Source: Sabethes cyaneus
Taxonomy: Eukaryota; Arthropoda; Insecta; Diptera; Culicidae
Length of the DNA: 64,000 nucleotides
Reading direction: 5' to 3'
Assembly (NCBI RefSeq): GCF_943734655.1
Contig: NC_071354.1
Span: 142,037,142 to 142,101,141 of the forward strand
How positions within the stretch are numbered: the first letter of the stretch is position 1; the number at the start of each line of letters is the position of its first letter. The notes beneath the pieces were generated by a model. That model did no database searches and had not been told where the DNA came from. It saw only the letters and a program-made list of their open reading frames with translations. This document shows, in pieces, positions 1 to 11,223 of this stretch. A program made the translations under genes and the position numbers.

Positions 1-260
1 GCAGAGAAGACGACGAAGGTGCAATGGACACGACTGATGGATAGGGTCACTATGGGCTATGGATAGGGTCACTATAACCTCTACAAGTTCGACAAGCAAC
101 GCGTTAAAGCGAGAAGCAACGTCCACAGTGAGATTAAGCAGGAAGTGACAGGTATTCAAACAGTACTGAATGCCGCCAAAAGAGAGTACTTAGCGCTGAT
201 GAAGAGAGCCGCAACGAAACGAGATCGTGACTCACCAGGAGTCAAGGAATCCCCACTACC
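1..260 (+). pseudogene. Degenerate LINE gag-like start (probable 5' part of the R1/LOA-type element)
   Basis: One frame from about 80 to 225 reads as a charged, helix-prone stretch (KFDKQRVKARSNVHSEIKQE and onward to a KREYLALMKRA segment). This resembles the coiled-coil N-terminal part of R1/LOA-type LINE gag proteins. It lies upstream of clearer gag, endonuclease and RT remnants of the same type in the same orientation. A 15-bp direct repeat, GGATAGGGTCACTAT, occurs twice at 39-75. No start codon can be chosen and the window edge truncates it. Belonging to the same element is inference. Confidence 0.4.
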
Positions 261-628
261 CAGATAACACAAGATCGTAATAGAAAGTGCACATTATGTC
301 GTATGCATGTCAATTTTACATTGGAATTGCATAATGATTAGAGTGTGTCAAGGTGAAGTGTACAATAAGTTGTTTTGCGGTCGTGCGTATCGTCATATAC
401 AACTTATGGCTGTAAATTATAAAGCAGTATAGTTGGTTGTAACATTTAGTTATATCTTAACCGTATATTGAGGATTATTACGTTGCGTGTTCCAAAAATT
501 GTTGTATAGAATGCAAGATAGAATTATCAAAATTTTTGCACGTATATTGCCTCCACTTTGGTACTTATATGTTCTTATGTGGTGTGAAATATAACTTTTT
601 CGTGCGGATATGATTTCGTATCTCTCAG
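261..628. other. AT-rich spacer, nothing recognised
   Basis: The sequence is AT-rich, without a coding pattern or a clear repeat. It separates the gag-like start from the better-preserved gag region and may be an insertion into the LINE or diverged LINE sequence. Nothing further can be supported. Confidence 0.4.
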
Positions 629-1550
629 TTGCAACCGAAATATACAAACCAAATGGTTTATTGGGTAGACAAAAAACGTAACGATGACCAGGAGAAAGTT
701 AACGAACAGGAAGACATTGACGAACTCGAAAGCCCTGCGGCAGAGAGAGAGAGAGGAAAGCGACGGGCAGACCGTCGAAAAGAGAAAAACGATAGAGATG
801 AAGAAAAAAGCAAAACAAAAGGAGCGACAGAAAAAGGAAAGTGAAAAGCGTCGGAAGAGGCGATGCCCTAATCGTTACTGCAACGGGCAAAATGACATAT
901 GCCGACATCCTCCGGAAAGTAACAGCCAACCCTGATCTGAAAGAGCTTGGGGAGAAGGTGATGAAGACTAGGCGCACTCAGAACGGTAAAATGCTATTTG
1001 AATTGATGAAAACCCCTACGGTCAAGAGCACAGCCTTCAAGGAGCATTGAAAAAGCTCTCGGCAAGGAGGCGAATGTGAGAGCCTTGTCTCAGGAGTCAT
1101 CTATAAGTCTTCTATAAAAACCTAGACGAGATCACAACAGAAGAAGAGCTAAGGAAGGTGCTGACAGAAAAATGCAACCTATAGGGTTCCGGCTAAAGGC
1201 AATGTATGGTCGCACGTAGACGGTAACGATATGATTCTCGGTGATGGCAGCTGGAAGGGTTCTGAAGCAGGGCAAACTGAGAGTAGGATAGTCCGCGTGC
1301 CCACTCAAAGCCATTTCACGCACGAGTAAAGAAACGGAGAGATGCTTCAAATGCATGGGCTTTGGCCACTTGGTGAGCAGCTGCGATGGACTTGATAGAT
1401 CTAAGCTCTGCAGGAAATGAGATCAAGAGGTACATTTTGCTCTGAATTACGAAAACCCACCGAGGTGTTTGCTCTGCAAAACAGAAAAAAAAAACATGTG
1501 ACGGGTGAGTTCAGATGCCCAGAGTGAAGGCGGTGGCGTGCCAGAAATGA
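629..1550 (+). pseudogene. R1/LOA-type LINE ORF1 (gag) remnant with CCHC knuckle
   Basis: Overlapping frames encode a very Lys/Arg/Glu-rich segment (629-935), then ATGKMTYADILRKVTANPDL and a downstream helical region (841-1050). In another frame the sequence continues to a zinc knuckle at about 1337-1385, C-F-K-C-x4-H-x4-C (RCFKCMGFGHLVSSC). A damaged second cysteine motif follows near 1408-1480. This order is that of ORF1 proteins of R1/LOA-group non-LTR retrotransposons, which coat the element RNA. Several frameshifts and stops make it non-functional. It continues into the endonuclease remnant just downstream. Confidence 0.72.
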
Positions 1551-2762
1551 TGGAGATAGTCTAAATTAACCTCAATTATTGCGACACTGCGCAGCAACTG
1601 TTGCGGCAGTCGACGACAGAAGCAAAGTGCGATGTTGCAATTATTGCGGAGCCGTATCATGTTCCTCCCGATAACTGTAACTGGGTGGCGGACAAAGCAG
1701 CTACGGCTGCAATTCACGTAATGGGAAGATTCCTGATCCAGGAGGTAATAGACAGATCGCATGAGGAGTTCGTGATTGCCAAAGTCAAAGGAATCTTTAT
1801 ATGCAGCTCCTATGCTCCACCAAGAAGGACCACAGATCAGTTTCAATATATGCTAGATGAGCTTACTGATGAGTTTATCAGGCGAAGGCCTATCATCATC
1901 GGACGTGACTTCAATCTCTGGGCGACGGAATGGGGAAGTAGATGTACCAACGCAAGGTCATAGGAACTTCGTAGCACTTCACAGGATTAGGAACTGCGGA
2001 CGGAAACGGAAAACAAAAGTGTTTGACAGAGATCTTTTTGTTGAGGGTCTACGTGTCGACAGAGCCTCCCTGGACCCTATTGCGGATAAACTGACAGACA
2101 TGCTAGTAAATTGAGGAGGATTGAGCCTGGAGACTCGAGTAGGGTTTTAGTGGGCCGGCATCCTCACGCCCCAGTAGGGGGTTCGAGATAGCCAACTCAA
2201 CGCTACGAGTTGTCTTCCCAGGTGCCTGATAGCAGCGTATCTTCTAAGGTACTGAGCAGATTTCCCTAGTCGTAACAAAAATACGCTAGCAAAGGCATGC
2301 GATGTAACAATGCCTAGAAAACGGGAGTCTAGAAACTGTCAGTTGGCCAGCCATCATTGCAGCACTGCACACATTGATGATCCCTGTTTGTCTTTTAGGA
2401 TCCTCACAAGCTATTTTCAAAACCGCTTTCTGGTTCTGGTATGAACATCGGCCAGCAATCGTTTAGGGTTACCGCGGTAGTTCCACAAGGCTCACTCCTC
2501 GACCCATCGCTCTGGAATGCAATGTAAAACGGTGTGCTAATACTGAAACTACTTAGAGGTGTGGAAATCGTCGGCCTTGCGGACGACATCGTAACGACGG
2601 TAATTGGCAAGACTTTGGAGGAGGTTGAAATGCTGTCATCCCAGACAATAGACGCGATCGAAACTTAGATGAAAGGAGTGGAGTTGCAAATAGTTCACCT
2701 CAAAACAGAGGTTCTATTAGTTAGCAACTGTAGAGCGGTGCAACGGTTGGAATCTAACGTTG
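1551..2762 (+). pseudogene. R1/LOA-type LINE ORF2 remnant: endonuclease and part of RT
   Basis: The frame from 1562 reads as an APE-type endonuclease: an LNLNYCDTAQ start, then DVAIIAEPYHVPPDNCNWVA (the EPY catalytic region) and IIIGRDFNLWATEWGSR near 1890-1940. The last corresponds to the usual GDFN box, with the Gly changed to Arg. Around 2470-2610 an RT fragment shows VPQGSLLDPSLWN and GLADDIV, the palm motif with the ADD catalytic Asp pair. Much of the RT in between is deleted or scrambled. The frame stops at about 2762, where the palindromic element begins, and resumes at 6962 with the next part of the same protein. Nicking of target DNA and reverse transcription are the family roles; this copy is dead. 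Confidence 0.75.
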
Positions 2763-3295
2763 CCCAACAAACACCGAAGCTGAATTAAAATGCTACTGAT
2801 TTGGTCACAGCTGATTTAACTCTGAATACAGGTGGTAGACGCTGAATAAATTTAAGCAAAGATCTCTGTATTGTATAAGTGATTAAGCAACCAACGAATG
2901 CGCTGTAAATCAGCTGCTTCACATAATAGTGTCACAAGCAGATTAGGCGCATCTTCAACCTCGCCACAACCCGTCAATATTCTCAATAATTGTGCTATAC
3001 TAGCTGAAAAATCGATTTGTCATCTTAATAAACAGCCCTCCCACGAAACATTTATGCACTGATTGAGTATTTTAGCATCCATTATTATTCAGCCATAGCA
3101 GAATCGAATAAAATTTATGTAAACAATTCTACTATACTTATTCAGCCGAAATTGGAGAATTTATACAACCTATTTCGCTTGAGGTATAAAAAACACTTGT
3201 TCGCAAATCGCAATCGCCCTTTATATAACCTCTGTGCGCCTTGTTTCAAGCTTTGCGTAAATTGGTTATTTAAAACGCGCAAAAGCCTCTATTAA

Positions 3296-5246
3296 TCGCG
3301 CACATCGTCGATCGAGAACATTGCTGACTCAGCGAAAGTTTAAGCGCTGCAGTGATGAATATCGTCGTTTGAATGCTGTTTTATACAAATCGTATGTGTT
3401 GCGTGTGCAAACCGATCTCCGCAGAAAACCAAAAAGCTTTTGGAATTTTGTCAATTCAAAGAGGAAATGTACATCCATTCCTTCATGCGTCTGCTTTGAT
3501 GGAACTGAATCTGAAACTGTCGCCGATTCTTGTGAGCTGTTTGCAAACTTTTTCGCATCTGTCTTCGCCGAGAAAACAGCTTCGGACCTTGATGCGGATG
3601 TAGCTGCTGCGCATGTTCCGTCCGACTTAGTTGACTTGAGCTTATTCGACATTTCTACCAACATGGTGATAGAAGCTGCAAGAAAATTAAAGCGTTCTTT
3701 TTCCGCTGGACCTGATGGTATTTCAGCTGTGGTGTTAAATCGCTGTGCCGAGCCTTTGGCCATTCCTTTGCGCACGATTTTTAACAAGTCATTCGACCAA
3801 GGTAAATTCCCTACTATTTGGAAGCAGTCATTTATGTTCCCAGTACATAAAGCTGGCGATCGTCATAACGTAAGAAACTATCGTGGAATTACGAGCCTTT
3901 CTGCTGCGTCAAAACTGTTCGAGATAATGGTGAGTGGAGTGATTTTGTCCCGCACTAAGAACTATATATCCACAGCGCAGCATGGTTTTATGCCTGGTCG
4001 TTCCGTTTGCACGAATCTGATGGAATTTACTTCGTTTTGTATTTCGGAAATGGAGAACAAGAAGCAAGTTGATGTAATCTACACGGACTTGAAAGCTGCT
4101 TTTGATAGAATTGACCATACCATATTATTGCGTAAACTTTCTCATCTGGGGGCTTCTCAACAGATGATTTGTTGGCTAAGCTCATACTTGCGTGGAAGAG
4201 TGCTGCGTGTGAAGCTTGGATCCTGTATTTCTTCGCAGTTTACGAACATGTCTGGAGTTCCGCAAGGTAGCAATATGGGCCCGCTGCTTTTCTCGCTGTT
4301 TTTCAACGATGTTACGTTCCTATTGGGTGCTGGTTGCAGACTTGTATATGCAGATGATTTGAAATTGTTTTTGGCTGTTGAAAAAATGGAAGATTGTCGC
4401 CGCCTTCAAGCTTTGCTCGACGTATTTGTTAAATGGTGTAAACAAAACTGGCTTACAATAAGTGTTGCGAAATGCGAGGTGATGAGTTTTTACCGCTCAA
4501 AAACTCCGATTCTTTTTAATTATCGAATAGATGGAACTGAATTGCGCAGAGTCGACCATGTTACTGACCTTGGAATTTTGCTGGACACTAAGCTCACATT
4601 TAACTTACACCGCGAATCAATTATCTCGAAAGCAATGCGTCAGCTTGGATTTATTGCAAAAATTGGTCGGGACTTCAAGGATCCCCACTGCCTCAAGTCG
4701 CTATACTGCGCTCTAGTTCGACCGCTGCTTGAGAACTGTTGCTTAGTTTGGAATCCTCAGCAAGTATCGTGGAACTTACGTGTCGAGAGAGTGCAGAGAA
4801 AATTTATCCGGATGGCCTTGCGACATCTACCGTGGCGTAATCCAGAGGAGCTCCCGCCATACTTGGATCGTTGCCGTCTTCTTGACCTAGATTCACTTGA
4901 ACACCGACGTAGAATCCAGCAGGCAGTGTTTGTGGCAAAAGTCATAAATGGTGAAATCGACTCTCCCCAGCTTTTGTTACTCATGGATTTTCGCGCTTCA
5001 CAGCGTAATCTAAGATCGACCGGATTACTGCAAGCACCATTTCATCGCACTGCTTTCGGTTGTAACGAGCCTGTAACTGCTTGCATTAGAACATTTTCGA
5101 CAGTGGAAGAGCTATTCGATTTCGGACAACCATCGCATAAGTTTGTACAAAGACTACGTAACAGAAATTTTTAATTAGCAATTAGTATTCATGTAGACAC
5201 TGTCAGATGAATTTAACAGCATATAAATAAATAAATAAATAAATAA
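3296..5246 (+). mobile_element. 5'-truncated CR1/Jockey/Loner-like LINE insertion
   Basis: The insertion has a clean 5' junction after ATTAA (3291-3295), an open RT frame, a short 3' UTR and a tail of AAAT units at 5224-5247, followed by a second ATTAA (5247-5251). The right arm of the host palindrome has the uninterrupted equivalent (GCCTCTATTAAGCT-like on the opposite strand), confirming that the LINE was inserted later. Gag and endonuclease are absent, as expected from 5' truncation during target-primed reverse transcription. A related LINE lies at 28313-31484 on the other strand. The exact clade is not settled. Confidence 0.85.
3321..5174 (+). CDS. Reverse transcriptase (617 codons) of 5'-truncated LINE
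   Basis: This is an uninterrupted reading frame for the RT and C-terminal part of a LINE ORF2 protein, which would copy element RNA at a nicked chromosomal site. Visible RT blocks are YTDLKAAFDRIDH around residue 254 (first catalytic Asp at 256), SGVPQGSNMGPLLF from 311, and YADDLKLF at 343-350 (catalytic Asp pair). Upstream, the FWNFVN and NYRGI segments match the RT finger region. The C-terminal region, with a KSLYCALVRPLLE stretch and a RHLPWRNPEELPP stretch, matches the product at 28376-29086. The endonuclease is missing, so the first Met is only the first in frame and not a real start. There is no promoter; it is probably silent. Its openness suggests a young insertion. Confidence 0.85.
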   Translation: MLTQRKFKRCSDEYRRLNAVLYKSYVLRVQTDLRRKPKSFWNFVNSKRKCTSIPSCVCFDGTESETVADSCELFANFFASVFAEKTASDLDADVAAAHVPSDLVDLSLFDISTNMVIEAARKLKRSFSAGPDGISAVVLNRCAEPLAIPLRTIFNKSFDQGKFPTIWKQSFMFPVHKAGDRHNVRNYRGITSLSAASKLFEIMVSGVILSRTKNYISTAQHGFMPGRSVCTNLMEFTSFCISEMENKKQVDVIYTDLKAAFDRIDHTILLRKLSHLGASQQMICWLSSYLRGRVLRVKLGSCISSQFTNMSGVPQGSNMGPLLFSLFFNDVTFLLGAGCRLVYADDLKLFLAVEKMEDCRRLQALLDVFVKWCKQNWLTISVAKCEVMSFYRSKTPILFNYRIDGTELRRVDHVTDLGILLDTKLTFNLHRESIISKAMRQLGFIAKIGRDFKDPHCLKSLYCALVRPLLENCCLVWNPQQVSWNLRVERVQRKFIRMALRHLPWRNPEELPPYLDRCRLLDLDSLEHRRRIQQAVFVAKVINGEIDSPQLLLLMDFRASQRNLRSTGLLQAPFHRTAFGCNEPVTACIRTFSTVEELFDFGQPSHKFVQRLRNRNF

Positions 5247-6961
5247 ATTAAGCTCCATTGCAGCTTCGAAAGCAGCTATTAGCAAGCCCGAAGCTTGACT
5301 TAGATGTTTAAGAGCTGAAAAAAGGTTTTTATTTCTAATACTAAACCATAGTTCAGCCACAGGTTAAATAAATTCAGCTAAAAAACGTTTAATCAGCCTG
5401 GAATTGTTACTTGGGGGACTGCTTTCAAAGCTGTAATAGAGCTTAAGAGAGGCTTTTGTGTGTTTTTAAATAACCAATTTGCGCAATTCTGTCAATTCTA
5501 TTTTTAGAACGAGAAATAGTTTTGCAATGCTGTTTCAGTCGCTTAATCAACGTCTCATCAACCTTTAGGCAGCCAAAAATAATCTATTTTTAAATTTCAA
5601 AAATGGAAGGCGTCATATTTATTTTGCTTTGGCGTCATAAGCAGCTATATTTTAAATTTCGAATAACTTGAATTCGTATTTGCAAGCTAATTAAAAATGC
5701 ATGTCGTCATCTTTCGGGAACAGCATGAGCAATTGCTGTTTGCGAGTTGGTTTAAGGTGATCGAAGCTGCATAAAGTAAGCACTCAAATGGTGTTTGACC
5801 AAGCGAAGTTTAAGCTACTTTAAGTTTTTCCAAACCAGCTTTCCTCCAAAGCTGATAAACAAGCTTAATAGCGGATTTTCCTGCTAAATAATCCGATTCT
5901 AAGCAGCCGTAAACATAGAGCCGTTATATGGTTGCTTAAAAGTGTTAAAGTGGCTTTATAAACCAGTAGACGCTTTCATTAGGCTCACAGCTTTCAAACT
6001 GCTTTAAAGCTGCTAAAGGGTGTTAAAGTGGCTTTACAAACTAATACCAAGCTTTCATTCGGTTCACAGCACACATACTGTCAGATCATAGAGTTTCGCA
6101 ATTCGACTGGCAGCAAAAATATTTGTCAGTTATCGACGTTATCGACTGCTTCAAGTGTAAAGATATTTTCACTGTCTGTTCTGCAGATGCAGATGGTGCG
6201 GATCGTACGATGAGTGCTTATGGATCAGAAGATGGCGGTTCAATTCCCGAAAGATGACGACATGCAATTTTAATTAGCTTGCATATACGAATTCAAGTTA
6301 TTCAAAATTTAAAACATAGCATACGACGCCAAAGCAAAATAAATATGACGCGTTCTATTCTTTTTTAAATTTAAAAATAGATTATTTGTTGGCTGCATAA
6401 AGGTTGATGAGACGTTGATTAAGCGACTGAAAAAGCATTGCAAAACTTTTTCTCGTTCTAAAAATAGAATTGACAGAATTGCGCAAATTGGTTATTTAAA
6501 AACACACAAAAGCCTCTCTTAAGCTCCATTATAGCTTTGAAAGCAGTCCCCCAAGTAACAATTCCAGGCTGATCAAACGTTTTTTAGCTGAATTTATTTA
6601 ACCTGTGGCTGAACTATGGTTTAGTATTAGAAATAAAAACCTTTTTTCAGCTCTTAAACATCTAAGTCAAGCTTCGGGCTTGCTAATAGCTGCTTTGAAG
6701 CTGTAATGTAGCTTAATAGAGGCTTTTGCGCGTTTTTAAATAACCAATTTGCGCAAAGCTGGAAACTAGGCGCACAAAGGCGATATAACTGCTTAACAAG
6801 GGTTTTTCCGAGTCGAATAAAATAGGTTGTATAAGTTCTCCAATTTCAGCTGAATAAGTATTGTACAGTTGTTTATATAAATTTTATTCGTTGGATATTC
6901 AGCTATGGCTGAATAATTGTGGCTGCTAAAATGTTTATTCAGCGGATAAATGTTTCTTGGG

Positions 6962-7790
6962 TGGAGAGCATGCTATAGCCTCTAAGCGTGTGCTGAAATA
7001 CTTGGGTGTGATAGCCGACGACCGACTTAACTTCAACAGCCACGTCGACTATGCCTGTAACAAGTCGGCCAAAGCTTTCAACGCGATCTCCAGAATCATG
7101 CCGAACAGTGCTGGTCCTAGCAGCAGCAAGAGGCGTCTACTGGCTAGCGTATCATGTTCGAGAGTGAAATACGCGGGTCCAGCATGGAGTGCAGCGCATG
7201 AAACCCAGCGGAATAGGACAAAGTTAAACCACACCTTTCGGGTGACAGCCATTCGAGATTTCTGTTATCGCCGGGATGATTCCTATTTGCATTGCACTGG
7301 CCGAAGACAATGACAAAAACGCAAAAAGGTACTAGAGGAATACGGAAACAGATGATTGCGAAGTCGAATAGTGGGACACTGCTACAAATGGAAGATAGAC
7401 GCACAGGCTGACACCGAATCTGTTCAGCTGCGTCAATAGGAAGCATAGAAGCATGGAGAAGTGAACTTCAACTTGACGCAATTCCTATCAGGGCACGGTT
7501 GCTTCTGGCAGTAGGTCATCGGTTCAGGCTTGCAAGGTCTCCCCTATATTCCGAGTGCAAAAATGAGGAGGAAATACCAGAGCACGTAGTCTTCGTCTGT
7601 CCAAGATTTGAGACAGTGCGAAGCGTGCTACCATCCCTAAATGCAGATAATATAGTCAGTGAAATGTGTAGAGATGAGAACATATGGAATGTTGCCAGCA
7701 GGGTCATAACACAAATCTTGTCCGTTCTGCAGCGAACATGGTGAGCTGAACAGAGTTCCAATGGCACCAGCTAGCGTCAGATATCCAGCA
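6962..7790 (+). pseudogene. R1/LOA-type LINE ORF2, C-terminal part (after interruption)
   Basis: The frame resumes directly after the palindromic element with GEHAIASKRVLKYLGVIADD and continues with a DRLNFNSHVDYACNKSAKAF-type thumb region. After frameshifts, 7440-7745 reads a Trp-containing R/L-rich stretch and a cysteine motif ending HVVFVCPRFE. These are typical of the RT thumb and C-terminal Zn-like region in R1/LOA-group LINEs. It follows on from the protein fragment ending near 2762, so both belong to one element. Stops and frameshifts are present throughout. Confidence 0.75.
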
Positions 7791-8350
7791 GTGCGAACTT
7801 CCAGTCGAGATGGCTAATGATGGCGATATAGCCAATAGAACAAACCTCCTAGGGCCACATATGACATCTTGATCCAAAGCAACGCGATTTTGGGCGCGGT
7901 AAACCCTTGACTGGACTCATATGGTTGGGCATGGGTTTTGTACCCTGAATCCCTGTACCAATATTGGACAATGTTCATAACTGGCGAAAAACCATCGTTG
8001 GCGAGAAGTGCTGCGAGGGTGTCTGTGACGGGTCATAGTGGAGAGCACTTCCCAATCAGTACGCGTCTGAAAGGGTAGCAATACCCCGCGAGGCTGGCAA
8101 TGTCAGGGTGTACGTTATGACGGTAGGCATTCCCAAATCGGTACACATCTCGATAGGTAGCAGGAGCGCCGTTATTGGAGCATTAGCATAGCCTCTCTCC
8201 GAAGTAGTCGCCTTAAAGCGGGGGGATTTCGGGCTAAGAGAAGAGAGGATTTTAGCGGGTTAGAGTCTCACACCCGTACCCGTTATCCATTATACCTAGC
8301 GACCAATTCCTCGCGTCTATGGGCATGATAGGGTGTCATAGGAAAAAATA
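7791..8350 (+). mobile_element. 3' untranslated region of the R1/LOA-type LINE
   Basis: This is a non-coding, comparatively GC-rich stretch directly downstream of the ORF2 C-terminus. It ends in an A-rich run (GGAAAAAATAATT near 8341), after which composition drops to AT-rich. Position and composition suggest the element's 3' UTR. The target duplication could not be checked because the 5' end lies at or beyond the window edge. Confidence 0.5.
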
Positions 8351-10302
8351 ATTACATATAAACATACCGAATAATAGGAAATGTCATGAAACCTGTCATG
8401 ATCGAGAATCAAACACGATGCCACTTGCTTGTCCAATATGAACCGAAGCTCTGACTAGAGAGTCACGGAGACCGCGAATATAAAGAATATTTCTTCTACA
8501 AAGGTTTACAATCTCGGAATACAAAATATTCCATTTTAAGCCATAAATATACTCCACAGTCAGCACCAGAAGTCAGCTGGTAGGAGCAATTTCTAGCACA
8601 AAACACAACCAGCATCCGGTTCAAACTTATTACAACATTTCAAACAGTTACGCTTCCGTCCGTCGGGATGCCAGAATAGCCGTCGCGACCGGCGACAGGA
8701 AGCTGAACGTCGAACCATTGCGTAGACAGTAAAAAGTAAACTTTTACGGTATAAACGGCTCCCATCTTGACCGGTTTTTGATACCGGGAACAGCGAGCGG
8801 TTTCTTTTTCGTGTCTGGCCAGGACGTTCCCTCACTGACTGTGCAACCATTTTGGGTTGAATCCAAAATTAACCTTATTCAATACATTGAAAATTATCCA
8901 TTGTCTTAGTTTTTGTACTTTGTTTTTTATCGTCTGTTCAATTTGTTCAAACCGCAACATAGTTGCGAACCGGTGGCCTGAACACAGCGCTGCGCTGGAG
9001 GGGCTCGAAAACTTTTGTGCAATTTTACTTTTTTTTATGCAGCGCGGAAGCAACTTTGTTGCAACGGACATTATTTAGTTGTGTCTGACCGACGGCCGGC
9101 CGGCCGGCCGGTCGTTCGAACGTTTCAAGTGAGACGGCAGCACAGTTCGATACTACCGGAATGGGCCGGGAGGTCGCTATTTTTCAGGGCTGTCGTTTGC
9201 CGGTTCGCTCAAAATTTCCACCGCCGGTAGACTGCCGACCGTGTTTGCTTCGGTGCAGAAATCATTTATGCCAATTATGGAGTTGTTACGGTTTAAATCG
9301 TCTCGCCTTTCCGCCTGTCAGTCTGGCTGTATCTGGCTATGTGGTATAATTTCAGTTGTTTGCCAAGTTACAAGCAGAAGCGTCCGGTTGTATCGGAGCT
9401 AATGGTTAGGTACGTTAACTGTCTATTTTGGATCGACAATTAGATTGCGATTAATGTCGACTAGAGGGTGCTCCAAGTTCGAATATTGCACTAACTTTGT
9501 TCGCTAGAGCGTATTCGATAGCAACAAATTGTGGAAGTCTGCAATCGGTATTCGAATTCGTGTATGTAAACAAGCAAATCGTTTTGTCATAGAGCTTATT
9601 GTTTGACTATCACCAAAGTAATATAGAGAGACAAAATGGAAAAATGAATTTAAACTTTTTCGCCTGGTTGAATATGCAGAGCTTTTTTTCGTTTCGTTTC
9701 GCAAACGAGCATTAGAACTTACCAAAAAACCAAGTCAGCATTTATTTCGACTAGATATGTTGTACAATGGCGACAACTGCTAGCGAAGACATCCAGCCGG
9801 GATAGAATGAGCCAATTTGTGCAACGACAGAAGCTCATCTTGCCTGCAAATGGCAGAACAGAGAGAGAGGCATGCAGGCGGAGGTTGCGAATTCAGCTAA
9901 TACCGTTGATGGCGTGTCATACGAAGATAAGACGCGGACGATGAGCGTTCACTACCCCGCACTGTCGTACTGCCAAAGTAATTCGGAGTCCATTGGATGT
10001 TGCCGTACTGCAATCGGTTTTGTGACCGAAACAAAGACCGAACAATGAAGCTCTAAACGCTTTCGCTTTCTTTTGTTGTGAAGGTGCTTGGCTCGAGTCG
10101 AAAAGTGCGATGTCGCTGTTTGGTCGGCAAATGGTAAATGAACTGTTACCCTACAAGAATCGATACTCGATTAAAATGTACTCATCTATCATTTGAAGGT
10201 CTTTATTTGTAACAGAAACAATATTGAAAAGGGAAATCATAAGTTCAGCAGAACGATTTCTTACTGAAAAAATAGCGATATCAATAGTGAAATATAGAAT
10301 GA
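8351..10302. other. Single-copy-looking non-coding region
   Basis: No coding pattern or transposon end was recognised. A locally GC-rich block at about 8600-9350 contains the short tandem GGCC run at 9096-9114. Short open frames here have no recognisable protein features. It could be host intergenic or intronic sequence or an upstream region; that is inference only. Confidence 0.35.
9096..9114. repeat. (GGCC)n short tandem repeat
   Basis: About four consecutive CCGG/GGCC units lie in an otherwise mixed-composition block. This is a simple self-complementary repeat. Confidence 0.7.
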
Positions 10303-11223
10303 CTAGCTGACCCGACGAACTTCGTATTGCCACAAATTAAACTGTATTGTACATAAATCGTGAATCTCGGATGACCTTTGTCACAATCTCGAGTTTTGCA
10401 AGTTTCTGGGGAGTTCATGGGTGTTTTAATATACAAATTTTCCTCACAGTAAAGTAGAAAACAACTCCCCCCATGGCTTAGCCTGATAAAATAAAGCGAA
10501 TAGCATTTAAAAATTCAACATCATTACAAACCATTTCGTTGAATACCATTTTGCGGAACACCAATTCTCGGTTGACCATAACGCGGAATATAGAGTTTCG
10601 CAGAATACCATTTCGCCAAAACCCTTACGCGGGATGTACTATTTCACGGAAAATGTTTTCGTAGAAAGTACCCCCCCCCCCCACTATTGAAGGGGGAGGG
10701 GATATAATTCCCCTCTTAAAGAGGGGAGGGGTCTCAATTCATCATAGTAAAAACTTGTCTCCAAAAACACCCACATGTCAAATTTTGTTCCATTTGCTTG
10801 ATTAGTTCTCGAGTTATGCTGAAATTTGTGTTTCATTTGTATGGGAGACCCCCCTCCTAAAAAGGTAAGGGGTCCTAATTTATCATAGAAAAAATTCATG
10901 CCTCCAAAACACCCACATGCCAAATATGGTTTCATTTGATTAATTAGTTCTCGAGTTATGGGGATATTTGTATTTCATTTGTATGGAAGCCCCCCCCCCT
11001 CTTAAAGGGTAGAGGGGTCATAATTCCCCTTCTAAAGAGGGAAGGGGTCTCAATTCATCATAGTAAAAACTTGTCTCCAAAAACACCCACATGTCAAATT
11101 TAGTTCCATTTGCTTGATTAGGTCTCGAGTTCTGCAAACTTTCACACCGATCGGTTCAGTAGTTTTCGATTCTATAAGGAACATACGGACAGACACACAG
11201 AAGTCCATTGTTAGAGGTATAGA
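10303..11223 (-). mobile_element. Helitron-like non-autonomous element, copy 1
   Basis: Read on the minus strand it begins TCTATACCTCTAACAATGG and ends ...GGGTCAGCTAG, with the host base A before and T after. The TC start, CTAG end, A/T insertion site and a small palindrome near the 3' end (ACGAAGTTCGT) are Helitron hallmarks. The interior holds about three tandem modules built around ACTCGAGAACTAATCAAGCA with G-runs, then a tract of degenerate TTTCGCGGAA-like units (10545-10670). No Rep/helicase is encoded. It would depend on a helicase supplied in trans. The same ends occur in copy 2 at 37537-39857. Confidence 0.7.

Larger units (their letters stand above)
2763..6961. mobile_element. Large palindromic (foldback-like) element interrupting the LINE
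   Basis: Two long arms are reverse complements. The left arm runs from 3040 to 3295 and resumes at 5247 to about 5725. The right arm runs from about 6240 to 6961. The right end reads ...AAATGTTTCTTGGG, and the left side has two versions of its complement, CCCAACAAACA at 2763 and CCCACGAAACATTTATGCAC at 3040. The arms contain smaller internal palindromes, with the AATTGGTTATTTAAA-type segment repeated in both orientations. No protein is encoded by the arms or by the 5726-6240 loop. It sits inside the R1/LOA-type LINE and carries a LINE in its left arm. I do not recognise the family; the superfamily is open. Confidence 0.75.

Noticed and set aside
3329..3787. 152-codon minus-strand frame
   Set aside because: Antisense shadow of the LINE RT frame at 3321-5174.
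8593..9349. Short open frames in the GC-rich block as host exons
   Set aside because: No recognisable domain, codon pattern or convincing splice-site context could be seen; kept only as single-copy-looking DNA.
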